Shown one piece after another: positions 17,740 through 26,093 of a DNA stretch of 61,934 bases. The position numbers and the translations under genes are program-made. The notes under the pieces are model-generated. The model was given only the letters and a program-made list of their open reading frames with translations, had not been told where the DNA came from and made no database searches. The DNA lies in assembly GCA_036443405.1 (NCBI GenBank), contig JAZFYD010000027.1:1-61934 (forward strand), written 5' to 3'. Source of the stretch: JAZFYD01 sp036443405 (lineage in GTDB: Bacteria > Planctomycetota > PLA2). Position 1 is the stretch's first letter, and the number at the start of each line of letters is the position of its first letter.

Positions 17740-18233
17740 CAGCGTCCCGCCCGCTCGCAGGCGACCTTCCAGTACTTGGCCGCGCGGCCCGGCGCCCCCG
17801 CGAATTCCGCTTCGGTCACGTCGCGCATCTTGCGCGCGGGCACCCCGGCCACAACCGTGCGCGGAGCGACCTTCGCGCCCTCACGCACGACCGCCCCAGC
17901 GGCCACGATGGCACCCTCCCCGATCTCCGATCCCGCGAGCAGGATCGAACCGATCCCGATCAGCGCGTGATCCCCGATCGACACCCCGTGAATCACCGCG
18001 TGATGCCCAACGGTGACCTCGCGCCCGATATGAATCGGCGTGCCGGGATCGGGATGCACCATCACGAGATCCTGCAGGTTGGTGCCCTCGCCGACGTGGA
18101 TCGACGCGTCATCGCCGCGCAAGACGGTGTTCCACCAAACGTTCACCCGATCCGCGAGTTCGACGTCCCCCTCGATCACCGCCGTCGACGCGACCAGCGC
18201 GCCGCCGAGAGGTTCCATGGTGCGCCGCTCCAT
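17739..18233 (-). CDS. Gamma-carbonic anhydrase family protein
   Basis: 164 residues of left-handed beta-helix hexapeptide repeats (for example VIEGDVELADRVNVWWNTVL). The three zinc-ligand histidines are in place: one in VMVHPDPG and two in VGHHAVIHG. Members hydrate CO2 or act as acyl- or metal-binding relatives (YrdA, PaaY). Starts at 18233 or 18218 are both possible. It is coupled to nupC by a one-base overlap; the metabolic reason for this pairing is not clear. Confidence 0.88.
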   Translation of the reverse strand: MERRTMEPLGGALVASTAVIEGDVELADRVNVWWNTVLRGDDASIHVGEGTNLQDLVMVHPDPGTPIHIGREVTVGHHAVIHGVSIGDHALIGIGSILLAGSEIGEGAIVAAGAVVREGAKVAPRTVVAGVPARKMRDVTEAEFAGAPGRAAKYWKVACERAGR

Positions 18234-18291
18234 CGGGCGCGGAGGATAGCAGATCCGCCGGATCCCTCGTTACGGCCTCCCTGCGTTCGGT

Positions 18292-18515
18292 CCCATCTCA
18301 AACGCACCGAACGCACGGCACCAACTGCGTCGTCCCCAAACGCTACGTAGCCATCTCAGGCCGTTCGAACGCATGGCTCCAACGGCGTCCCCCGTCGCCC
18401 GCTTCGCAGGCTATGGAGGACCCGCGGCATTCGATCACATCTCAAACGCAACGAACGCATGGCGCCAACGGCGTCAGCCGTTGGGCAGACGACACTGCGG
18501 CGTCAGCCGTTGGGC
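18292..18515 (-). repeat. Array of stop-associated palindromic modules after the CPBP gene
   Basis: Three modules in tandem begin CCATCTCA (18292), CCATCTCA (18350) and ACATCTCA (18437). The copy nearest the stop has intact stems (AACGGCGTCAGCCGTT, 18468-18483) and a second core to 18515. Copies further from the stop are decayed. The tail GTTCGAACGCATGGCTCC is shared with the array at 21851. Confidence 0.7.
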
Positions 18516-18520
18516 AAAAA

Positions 18521-19300
18521 TCAAAGCCGGACCGTCAACACCGTCAGAAGATTGAACGCACCGTGCGCGATCATCGCCGGGCGCAAGGATCCGGTCCGCT
18601 CGGTTAGCAGCGCGAGCACGAGGCCCAAGATCGTCAGCGGCGCCACTGCCGCGTAGGACCCCTGTACGTGCACGATCCCGAAAAACAAGGCCGAGAACAC
18701 GATGGCCTGGCGGCGGCCGACCCACTGCCTCAGTGCCGCATACAGGAACCCGCGGAACGCGAGCTCCTCCATGATCGGAGCGATCACGATGGCGTAGATC
18801 GCGATCATCGGCCAACCGGGTTCGCGCAACATACGGACGAGATCCTGTTCCTGCTCGACCTCGAATTGCTGAAGCAGCAGCGCGCAGCCATACACCAGCG
18901 GGAGCGCCGCCAGGAGCCAGAGCAATCCGTACGAAACGTGCTGCACCGGTGTTCCCATCGGACGGGCGATGCGGCGCCACCCGTAGTGAACCAGCGCCCA
19001 CGCGAACAAGATCACGGCGAGAACCACTCCGGCCAGCAGCACGATCGTCCAGGCGTTGAATACGTAGTTCGCCGGACGAACCTCGACGAGCGGCATCGTC
19101 GCGAGGGCCTGCACGAAGTACGTCGAGAACGCGACCAGTACGAGCGCCCAGGGATCGACGCCCGATACGAACGGTTCCGGATTGCGCGGCGGGATCGGCT
19201 TGCGCTTGAACTCCGAAACGAGAAGCCCCGCGAGGGTCAACGCCCCCACACCCATGGCCACGATGACCACCGGCGCTTCGCTCACCGCGGAGGCGATCAC
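18521..19300 (-). CDS. CPBP-family intramembrane metalloprotease
   Basis: 259 residues with about seven membrane segments. The CPBP/Rce1 motifs are present: EELAFRG (EExxxR), FFGIVHV (FxxxH) and AHGAFNL (HxxxN-type). The family includes prenyl-protein proteases and bacteriocin-immunity proteins; substrates in most bacteria are unknown. The start overlaps the thiG stop by 4 bases, so it is translated with the thiamin genes; no functional link to thiamin is known to me. Confidence 0.87.
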   Translation of the reverse strand: MIASAVSEAPVVIVAMGVGALTLAGLLVSEFKRKPIPPRNPEPFVSGVDPWALVLVAFSTYFVQALATMPLVEVRPANYVFNAWTIVLLAGVVLAVILFAWALVHYGWRRIARPMGTPVQHVSYGLLWLLAALPLVYGCALLLQQFEVEQEQDLVRMLREPGWPMIAIYAIVIAPIMEELAFRGFLYAALRQWVGRRQAIVFSALFFGIVHVQGSYAAVAPLTILGLVLALLTERTGSLRPAMIAHGAFNLLTVLTVRL

Positions 19301-20109
19301 TCGTGGATACGCCCCGCGCGCGGGCTCGACGGGGACGCGTACTCCCGCTTTTTCATGCGCCCGGCCAGATACGCAGCGCGCCCGGCTTCACATGCGAGTC
19401 CCATCGCGCGCGCCATCAAGACGGGATCGTCGGCCATCGCGATTCCGGTGTTGAGCAGGACGGCGTCCGCGCCCAACTCCATCGCGACGGCCACGTCGCT
19501 CGCGGTCCCGACGCCCGCGTCCACGACGATCGGGACGTTCGCGCGATCGAGGATGATGCGGATGTTCGTCGGATTCAAGATACCCAGCCCGGAACCGATC
19601 GGCGCACCGAGCGGCATCACCGCCGCGGCTCCGGCCTCTTCGAGTTGGCGCGCGGAAACGGGGTCGTCGTTGGTGTAGGCCAAGACGGTGAACCCCTCCT
19701 TCGCAAGCACGTCGGTCGCACGCACCGTCGCGGCTGCGTTGGGTAGCAACGTCTGCTCGTCGGCGATCACTTCGAGCTTGATCAGATCGCCGAGACCCAG
19801 CTCCCGGGCCAGCCGCGCCGTTCGCAGCGCGTCGTCTTCCGTGTAGCAACCGGCCGTGTTCGGCAGGATCGTGTAGCGCTCGCGATCGATCACATCGAGC
19901 AGGTTGCGCTTTTCGGCCTGGTGGTCGAGATCCACGCGCCGCAACGCGACGGTGACGCAATCCGTGCCGGATGCGTCCCATGCAGCCAACATCTGGTCGT
20001 AGTCGGCGTACTTGCCCGACCCGACGAAGAGCCGACTCTGAAACCTGTGGTCCCCGATGCTGAACGATTTCACGGTGCCAGAATATCCCGGAATGACCCT
20101 CGCTGTCAC
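19297..20109 (-). CDS. thiG: Thiazole synthase ThiG
   Basis: 270 residues from a GTG at 20109, or 258 from a GTG at 20073, which fits the usual N-terminus better (KSFSIGDHRFQSRLFVGSGK). Hallmarks: TVALRRVDL, ILPNTAGCYT, GDLIKLEVIAD with the Schiff-base lysine, and VDAGVGTASDVAVAMELGAD. ThiG builds the thiazole phosphate of thiamin using the ThiS thiocarboxylate. ThiS is encoded just upstream. No TPP riboswitch was recognised ahead of thiS. Confidence 0.95.
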   Translation of the reverse strand: MTARVIPGYSGTVKSFSIGDHRFQSRLFVGSGKYADYDQMLAAWDASGTDCVTVALRRVDLDHQAEKRNLLDVIDRERYTILPNTAGCYTEDDALRTARLARELGLGDLIKLEVIADEQTLLPNAAATVRATDVLAKEGFTVLAYTNDDPVSARQLEEAGAAAVMPLGAPIGSGLGILNPTNIRIILDRANVPIVVDAGVGTASDVAVAMELGADAVLLNTGIAMADDPVLMARAMGLACEAGRAAYLAGRMKKREYASPSSPRAGRIHE

Positions 20110-20156
20110 CCCCGGCGGCGATCGATGGATCCAAGTGGCCGAGTAGGTACGAGTTC

Positions 20157-20357
20157 CTAGCCGCCGCCGACGAGGGTCACGATCTCGATCACGTCGCCGT
20201 CCGCGACGTCCACCGAGTCGTAGTCGTCCCGCGGCACGATCACGCGGTTTTGCTCAACGGCGATCCGGCTGCGATCCGAGACGACCGAGTCCGCCAGGCT
20301 GCCGATCTTGGTCCCCGGCTCCACCGATTTCTCTTGGCCATTCAGCGTGATGTTCAT
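20157..20357 (-). CDS. thiS: Sulfur carrier protein ThiS
   Basis: 66 residues with a ubiquitin-like fold. It starts MNITLNGQEK and ends in the obligatory Gly-Gly (VTLVGGG). The C-terminal glycine is adenylated and thiocarboxylated, then gives sulfur to ThiG. It lies 47 bases upstream of thiG. The activating enzyme ThiF and ThiH/ThiO are not in the window. Confidence 0.93.
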   Translation of the reverse strand: MNITLNGQEKSVEPGTKIGSLADSVVSDRSRIAVEQNRVIVPRDDYDSVDVADGDVIEIVTLVGGG

Positions 20358-20374
20358 GCCTCACCCGTCGCTAC

Positions 20375-20425
20375 GCTCCAACGCCGTCAGGCGTTGGGCC
20401 AGCCGCTCTTTGGGCCAGCAACACT
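20375..20425 (-). repeat. Stop-associated palindrome with compensatory changes
   Basis: Downstream of the RraA-fusion stop the stem reads AACGCC-TGAC-GGCGTT on the minus strand instead of AACGGC-TGAC-GCCGTT. Both arms have changed so that pairing is kept. A second partial copy (TTTGGGCCAGCAACACTGC, plus strand) touches the stop. Confidence 0.7.
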
Positions 20426-20426
20426 G

Positions 20427-21722
20427 CTATCGTTTTTCCCACTTGTAGAGGTCGACGACCTGCGCGAGCGTCGAGCCGTCCTCGATCTCCTTGCGCACGC
20501 GGTTTTCCATCTCCATGCGGTCGCACGCGCGGTTGGCGATCTCGACGGCCTGGCTGCGCGGAATGATCGCCACGCCGTCGTCGTCGCCGACGATCCAGTC
20601 GCCGGTGTGCACCGTGATCCCGTCGATCTCGATCGCGGCGCCGATCTCGCCGAAGCCGCGCGGTTCACCCGCGCGCGCCGTGATCTGGCGCGCGAACGCC
20701 GGGAAGTTGAGCGAACGGATCACCGGCGTGTCCCGGATCGCGCCATGAATCACGACACCTGCGAGTTTCTTCTGCACCGCGCTGTGGGTCGCAAGCTCGC
20801 CCCAGATCGCGGGCGGCACGCCACCGGAATCGATCACGATGACATCCCCTTCCTCGGCGACGTCGATCGCCTCGACGGGTTTCGCCCAGTCGCCGGGATA
20901 CGTGCGCACCGTGAGGACGCGACCGACCATGTGGGTGCCCGCAACCACCGGTTTGAGATCGTCGAGCACGCGCATGTGGTGATGGCCGTCCGAGATGTTC
21001 GGAACCGACGGGCGCGAAAGCAGCTCGCGCAGGTCGTCGGCGCCGCCGCGGCGGAAGTGCTCCGTCGCCTCGCCGACGCCGGTTTCCAGAACGCGCTTGA
21101 AAGTTCGCGTCGCCTCCTCGGCGTTCTCGGACTTCGTGATCGCGCCGCCCACGACGACAACCGAGGCCCCCGCCTTCACGGCGTCCGCCGCGGTTTCCGA
21201 TTGGATGCCGCCGGCCACCGAGATCGGGAGCGAAACCGCCGCCGCGACCGCCCGGAGCGCCTCGAACGGATCGCGCCCCTCCATCTGCTGATCGATCGGG
21301 CAGTGCACGCTGACGAAGTCCGCGCCCCAATCCTCGGCCTGTTTCGCACGCGCCGCGGGGTCCGCCACGTTGGCGAGATCGACGGCGATCTTGACGCCAT
21401 AGGTGCGGCCCGCCTCGATGCACTCGCGGATGGTCGCGTCCGGCGCGGCCCCGAGAACCGTCGCCACACCGGCGCCCGCTTTGGCCGCCGATTCGACCTC
21501 GATGCGGCCGGCGTCCATCGTCTTGTTGTCACAGACGATCGTGTGCGCGGGAAACTCCTTCTTCAGCGCCCGGACCGCGTCGAGCCCTTCCGCTTTCAGA
21601 AGCGGCGTGCCGACTTCGATCCAATCGACACCGCCTCTCACCGCCTCCCGCGCGACGCCTTGCGCGCGGTGCAAGTCCACAAAGTCCAGAGCGATTTGCA
21701 GGGCCGGCCTCATGGCCGACAT
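20427..21722 (-). CDS. Fused 3-hexulose-6-phosphate synthase / RraA-like protein
   Basis: About 431 residues from the ATG at 21722 (21713 is also possible). The first 210 residues are an OMP-decarboxylase-superfamily barrel of the HPS/KGPDC type: LQIALDFVDL, WIEVGTPLLKAEG, CDNKTMDAG and FVSVHCPIDQQ. The last 200 are an RraA-like domain (AEEGDVIVIDSGG, GVVIHGAIRD, VGDDDGVAIIP). HPS joins formaldehyde and ribulose 5-phosphate or runs in reverse. RraA-like domains include RNase E inhibitors and aldolases. Such fusions are known in archaea and some bacteria. No partner isomerase (HPI) lies beside it. Confidence 0.85.
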   Translation of the reverse strand: MSAMRPALQIALDFVDLHRAQGVAREAVRGGVDWIEVGTPLLKAEGLDAVRALKKEFPAHTIVCDNKTMDAGRIEVESAAKAGAGVATVLGAAPDATIRECIEAGRTYGVKIAVDLANVADPAARAKQAEDWGADFVSVHCPIDQQMEGRDPFEALRAVAAAVSLPISVAGGIQSETAADAVKAGASVVVVGGAITKSENAEEATRTFKRVLETGVGEATEHFRRGGADDLRELLSRPSVPNISDGHHHMRVLDDLKPVVAGTHMVGRVLTVRTYPGDWAKPVEAIDVAEEGDVIVIDSGGVPPAIWGELATHSAVQKKLAGVVIHGAIRDTPVIRSLNFPAFARQITARAGEPRGFGEIGAAIEIDGITVHTGDWIVGDDDGVAIIPRSQAVEIANRACDRMEMENRVRKEIEDGSTLAQVVDLYKWEKR

Positions 21723-21850
21723 TCTACGGTCTGGGCCGCCGACTCCCTCCAAAGCGGAGCGCGTGGCGGACCCAGTGGCAAATCAGTCGCAGAGACGCCC
21801 CAACGACGTCGCCCGTCGAGACGGTAAACAACGGGCCCATCCATCTAAGG

Positions 21851-21998
21851 AGCACCGAACGCACGGCTCCAACTACGCAGCCATCTCAGACCGTTCGAAC
21901 GCATGGCTCCACCGGCGTCAGCCCCAAACGCCAAGCAACCATCTCAGACCGTTCGAACGCACGGCTCCAACGGCGTCAGCCGTTGGGCAGACAACACT
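21851..21998 (-). repeat. Array of stop-associated palindromic modules after the first NtrC-type gene
   Basis: Three modules with the heads CATCTAAGG (21851), CCATCTCAGACCGTTCGAAC (21890) and CCATCTCAGACCGTTCGAAC (21941). Only the copy nearest the stop (21966-21988) has the full palindrome AACGGCGTCAGCCGTT; the distal copies have lost one arm. Confidence 0.7.
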
Positions 21999-21999
21999 G

Positions 22000-23403
22000 T
22001 CAATGGCGCATCGCCGCCGTGTCGATCTTGAACTTGTCGATTCTGTACTGGAGCGTCCGCCTTGTCATGCCGAGCAACCGCGCCGCGCGCGACTGGTTAC
22101 CGTGGGTTTTTTCCAGCGCCATCGTCAGAAGCCGCGCCTCGAACTCCTCGAACGGGATCTGCGAAGTCAGAAGACGTTGCACGAGGCTCCCATCGGAATC
22201 GCCGTTTTGCGAGTCTCGCGGACTGCGTGTCGGCGAGCTGAGACTGAGATCCGACGCAAGGAGCACCGGACCGCTGCCCATGATCACCGCACGCTCGATC
22301 ACGTTGCGCAGCTCGCGAACGTTGCCGTTCCAGTCATGCGCGCGCAGGATGTCGGCGGCCTCCGGAGCGATCTTGTCCAAGGCACGGCCGTTGCGCGCAC
22401 CCGCCTCACGCGCGAAGTGCTGCGCGAGCAACAGCACGTCATCGCGCCTTTCGCGCAAAGGCGGCACGGTCAGCGGCACGACGTTGATGCGATAAAAGAG
22501 GTCCTCGCGAAACGTCCCGGCGCGCACGCGCGCTTCGAGGTCCTGGTTGGTCGCGCAGATCACGCGGACATCGGCCGTGATCGATTCGGAGCCACCGAGG
22601 CGCTCGAACGTGCTCTCCTGCAGGAGCCGCAGGAGCTTCACTTGGAGGTTCAGCGGCAGTTCGCCAATCTCGTCGAGAAACAGCGTGCCTTTGTCGGCGA
22701 GTTCGAACCGGCCGTGCCGACGACCCTCCGCGCCGGTGTACGCACCGCGTTCGTGTCCGAACAGTTCATCCTCGAGCAACGTCTCCGGGATCGCGGCGCA
22801 GTTCAGCTTCACGAGCGGCCCGTTGGCGCGCGACGACCCGTAGTGCAAGGCGTCCGCTACCAGCTCCTTACCGGCTCCGGATTCGCCGAGAATCAAGACC
22901 GCGGCATCGGTGCGCGCGACCCGGTTGATCTCCTCGCGCAAACGCGCCATCGACGGCGAGCTGCCGAGCATCGCGTCGCCGCGTGTCTTGTGGAGCAGCC
23001 GCTTCTTCAGCTCCACGTTCTCCGCGTTCAAGGTGCGCTCGCGGAAGATCTGGCGAAACCGGTGCACAAGCTCCTCGGCGTAGATCGGCTTTTGAATGAA
23101 ATCGGCGACACCGAGGCGCACCGCTTCGATCGCCGTCTCGATCGTTCCGTGGGCCGTCATGATCATGACGGGCACATCGACGGACCGCTGCCGGACCTGC
23201 CGAAACAGCTCCAAGCCGTCCATCCCGGGCATCTTGAGATCCGTCAACACAAGATCTGCCGGCCTCAACTCGATCGCGTTGAGCGCCGCCGCGGCACTGT
23301 CTACAGCCGTAGCTTCGATGTCGCGCTCCAGGTTGAGCAACCGGACGAGGGCCTCCGCTTGGGCCATGTCGTCATCGACGACGAGTACTTGCTCTTTAGT
23401 CAT
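22000..23403 (-). CDS. NtrC-type sigma-54 response regulator
   Basis: 467 residues from the ATG at 23403. A receiver domain (phospho-acceptor D55 in VLTDLKMPG, K105-P) is followed by an AAA+ domain with Walker A GESGAGKE (173-180), the sigma-54 contact loop GAYTGA (220-225), and LFLDEIGEL Walker B. A Fis-type HTH ends the protein (QSRAARLLGMTRRTLQYRI). It activates sigma-54 promoters when phosphorylated. It overlaps the kinase gene by 8 bases. The loop has Tyr instead of the commoner Phe, a natural variant. Targets unknown. Confidence 0.93.
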   Translation of the reverse strand: MTKEQVLVVDDDMAQAEALVRLLNLERDIEATAVDSAAAALNAIELRPADLVLTDLKMPGMDGLELFRQVRQRSVDVPVMIMTAHGTIETAIEAVRLGVADFIQKPIYAEELVHRFRQIFRERTLNAENVELKKRLLHKTRGDAMLGSSPSMARLREEINRVARTDAAVLILGESGAGKELVADALHYGSSRANGPLVKLNCAAIPETLLEDELFGHERGAYTGAEGRRHGRFELADKGTLFLDEIGELPLNLQVKLLRLLQESTFERLGGSESITADVRVICATNQDLEARVRAGTFREDLFYRINVVPLTVPPLRERRDDVLLLAQHFAREAGARNGRALDKIAPEAADILRAHDWNGNVRELRNVIERAVIMGSGPVLLASDLSLSSPTRSPRDSQNGDSDGSLVQRLLTSQIPFEEFEARLLTMALEKTHGNQSRAARLLGMTRRTLQYRIDKFKIDTAAMRH

Positions 23404-24757
23404 GACTCTTCTCTCCTCCCGGGGCGCGTGGTCCGCGGCCCCGGACAATCAGCGTTGTGCCTTCCAAAAAGGCGACCAAGTCCCCGCCGTGAACCTGGAG
23501 AACGGCGCGTGCGAGCGCCAATCCGCGGCCGACGTCGTTTGGCGTCGTGCGGACATAGGGATCGAAGAGCCGTTCGACCGCTTTCTCGTCCAGACTCACG
23601 GGATTCGCCCGGGCGACGAGTTGCCACCCCGAGCGTGTTGAATTCACGAGCGCCGTGACATCTCCGCCGCGGCCCGAATGCTCCACCAAAAAACCCAAGA
23701 CCGAGCGATACGCCTCGGCGAGCTTGGCCCCGTCCACACGGGCAATGGCGTCGCCGCCGGATTTCAATTCCACTTCGCGCTTGCTTGCGGCGACCGCTGT
23801 CTCCCGTGTCGCCGCGCGCAACGTCTCACCCAAATCGGTTTCGCGCACATCCAGACTTGCGAGCCGCGTGAACCCGACAAACTCCTGGAGTGTGTCGCGT
23901 ATGCGATCGGTCTCGGCACGCGCGGACCTCACCACCTCCTGGGTCTCGTGATCCCCGCCGCGTCGCTCCAAGTACTGCATCGAGAGCGCCACGGTGTTGA
24001 GCGGGTTGCGGATCTCGTGGTTGATGCCCGCGGCAAGCGCACGCAACACCTCGAGACGTTCCGTCGCCGCCGCCCGCTCTCGCCACTCGCGCGCCTTCCG
24101 ACTTGCGAGCACGAGGAGGGTCGCGAGGCCGAGATAAAAGAGGCCAAACGGCGGAAGCAGACTCCACGCGGTGCGATCGATGAGCGATCCAAGCAACTGC
24201 CCGGACTCCGCCCAGTCGCGGTCTGTGTGCAGGATGATCGAAGCGCGAAGGATCCCATCGCGCTGAATCGGTACGACCATGCAACCGATCGGGTTTTCGT
24301 CGTCTCGCGGCGCGGGGTGCTCGAGCACCGCGCGGTCGCCGAACTTTCTTCCCAGCGCACAAGCCTGCCCCCGGGATTTGGCACCCTCTCTCAGGTAGTG
24401 GTGCACGACCGTTCGATCGGGCCGCACCAGAAAGAACTCGATGATCCGGGGGTATCCACGAGCCAGGCCGTCGATATGGAGCCCGAGCGCGCTCAGTTGC
24501 TCTGGCTTTTCCAGCGACTCGATGCCGTGATCGCGCGCGACCCGGCACCACGCCTCCTCCCCGTCCCGGCCTTGCTCTTCTTGCACCGTCTTTTGCAGAT
24601 GCGCCACGGTGTAAAAGACGGCCCCGGCGAGCAACGGGATCCCGAGCAGAACGACGACCGTCACCTGCCACGGAGCATCCACCCTCAAGTGTGCACGCAA
24701 TCGTGCAACCATGCCGTGCTTGGGTAAGCGGAGTCGTGTGGCGTCTTTTCCGGGCAT
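23396..24757 (-). CDS. Membrane sensor histidine kinase with degenerate ATPase domain
   Basis: 453 residues from 24757, or 438 from the ATG at 24712. Membrane segments near 31-52 and 200-220 enclose an extracytoplasmic sensor region. The dimerisation helix has an intact H box (GINHEIRNPLN, H247). The catalytic domain looks incomplete: the N-box position reads YRSVLGFLVEHSG with no Asn, and no DxGxG G1 motif is seen where RANPVSLDEK stands. The G2-like GRGLALARAVLQ remains. The partner is the overlapping NtrC-type regulator. It may have weak kinase activity, only phosphatase activity, or act through another kinase. Confidence 0.82.
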   Translation of the reverse strand: MPGKDATRLRLPKHGMVARLRAHLRVDAPWQVTVVVLLGIPLLAGAVFYTVAHLQKTVQEEQGRDGEEAWCRVARDHGIESLEKPEQLSALGLHIDGLARGYPRIIEFFLVRPDRTVVHHYLREGAKSRGQACALGRKFGDRAVLEHPAPRDDENPIGCMVVPIQRDGILRASIILHTDRDWAESGQLLGSLIDRTAWSLLPPFGLFYLGLATLLVLASRKAREWRERAAATERLEVLRALAAGINHEIRNPLNTVALSMQYLERRGGDHETQEVVRSARAETDRIRDTLQEFVGFTRLASLDVRETDLGETLRAATRETAVAASKREVELKSGGDAIARVDGAKLAEAYRSVLGFLVEHSGRGGDVTALVNSTRSGWQLVARANPVSLDEKAVERLFDPYVRTTPNDVGRGLALARAVLQVHGGDLVAFLEGTTLIVRGRGPRAPGGEKSHD

Positions 24758-24866
24758 CCCTGCAAGTATAGAAATAAAGCCTGGTTACGTTGCCGCTCCG
24801 GCGTTTCGGGGCGGCTTCCTGCCCGGGGTATACGAATCGGATGCCACGGCGGACCGTCACGTCAGC

Positions 24867-24894
24867 TTGACAGGCCCGGCAGCCTGCGTAGTCT
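24867..24894 (+). promoter_or_regulatory. Candidate promoter of the nusA-infB operon
   Basis: TTGACA (24867-24872) is followed after 16 bases by TAGTCT (24889-24894), about 125 bases before the nusA ATG. The -35 is perfect and the -10 is weak. The 262-base divergent region 24758-25019 holds no gene; on the minus strand TATACT (24765-24770) could serve the kinase gene. Confidence 0.35.
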
Positions 24895-25019
24895 GGTCGC
24901 GCTTGGGACCGCTCACTCCGGTGTGAGGCGGCTAATGGACTCGTGCAGGAGTGGGCCAGACCCACTTTTTTCTGTTTAAGAAGGGCCCGAAATCACGGGC
25001 AAGAGCGAAAGGAGACCCG

Positions 25020-26090
25020 ATGGAGGGGCAGGAGTTGCTTCGAATCATCGATGCGATCCATCGCGAAAAGGACATCGATCCCGAGGTCCTCTTCGAGGGC
25101 ATCGAGTCCGCGCTCTTGACCGCAGCCCGTAGGCAGTACGGCACGACCGGCGAGATTCTCGTCAAGATCGACCGCGAGACCGGCGAATTTCGCGCCTATG
25201 AAGAAACACCCGACGGTGATGTCACGATTCCGCTCGATCTCGGCCGGATCGCGGCTCAGACCGCGAAGCAGGTGATTATCCAGCGCATCCGCGAAGCGGA
25301 GCGCGACTCTATTTTCGACGAGTTCGCGGACCGCTTGCACACCATCGTCACCGGCTCGGTCCAACGCTTCGAAGGCGGGACCATCATCGCCGACGTGAAC
25401 CGGTCCGAAGCGATCCTCCCGAAGGCGGAACAGATCCGCGGCGAGGACTACCGCGTAGGGGACCGCGTCCGGGCGTATGTTCTGGATCTGAAAAAGGCCG
25501 GCCAGAAGGTCAAGATCATCCTCAGCCGCAGCCACCCGGAGTTCATCAAGAAGCTCTTCGAGCTCGAGGTCCCCGAGATGGCCGAAGGGCTGATCGAAGC
25601 CTGCGCGCTCGTTCGCGAAGCGGGCTACAAGACCAAGATGGCCGTCCGGAGCGTCGACGGCAAAGTCGACGCCATCGGCGCATGTGTTGGCGTGCGCGGG
25701 ACGCGCATCCGCAACGTGCTCGACGAGCTCAAAGGCGAGAAGATCGACATCATTCGTTGGAGCGACGACACCGAAGAGCTCATCGCCAACGCCCTCAAAC
25801 CGGCGCAGGCGAACCGCATCATCCTGGACCCGGAGAACATGCGGGCGAAGGTCGCGGTGGACGACGATCAACTCTCGCTTGCCATCGGACGACGCGGACA
25901 AAACGTGCGCCTCGCCGCCAAGCTGTGCAAGTGGGACATCAGCATCATGACGGAAACCGAGATCGAGGTCGGTTCGGAAGAGCTTGAGGAGTCACCGGAT
26001 CGCATCGGCCGGTTCGACGACGACATCGAGCTTGGAGGCGCCGGACTCACCGGAGCCAAGGACTTCGAAGATCCGGAGGAAGTGCGCTAA
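25020..26090 (+). CDS. nusA: Transcription termination/antitermination factor NusA (short form)
   Basis: 356 residues from the ATG at 25020, which has a good ribosome site (AAAGGAG 8 bases upstream). The order is N-terminal RNAP-binding domain, S1 domain (about 135-200, GTIIADVNRSEAILP-like), and KH1 and KH2 (about 200-345, including GRRGQNVRLAAKL). The acidic C-terminal repeats of the E. coli protein are absent, as in many bacteria. NusA binds RNA polymerase and controls pausing and termination. infB follows 3 bases later. The usual rimP is missing upstream. Confidence 0.95.
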   Translation: MEGQELLRIIDAIHREKDIDPEVLFEGIESALLTAARRQYGTTGEILVKIDRETGEFRAYEETPDGDVTIPLDLGRIAAQTAKQVIIQRIREAERDSIFDEFADRLHTIVTGSVQRFEGGTIIADVNRSEAILPKAEQIRGEDYRVGDRVRAYVLDLKKAGQKVKIILSRSHPEFIKKLFELEVPEMAEGLIEACALVREAGYKTKMAVRSVDGKVDAIGACVGVRGTRIRNVLDELKGEKIDIIRWSDDTEELIANALKPAQANRIILDPENMRAKVAVDDDQLSLAIGRRGQNVRLAAKLCKWDISIMTETEIEVGSEELEESPDRIGRFDDDIELGGAGLTGAKDFEDPEEVR

Positions 26091-26093
26091 CCC

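Noticed and set aside
18373..18656. Short frames with NGVSRWA / QPLG-type peptides
   Set aside because: They are translations of the palindromic repeats, not genes.
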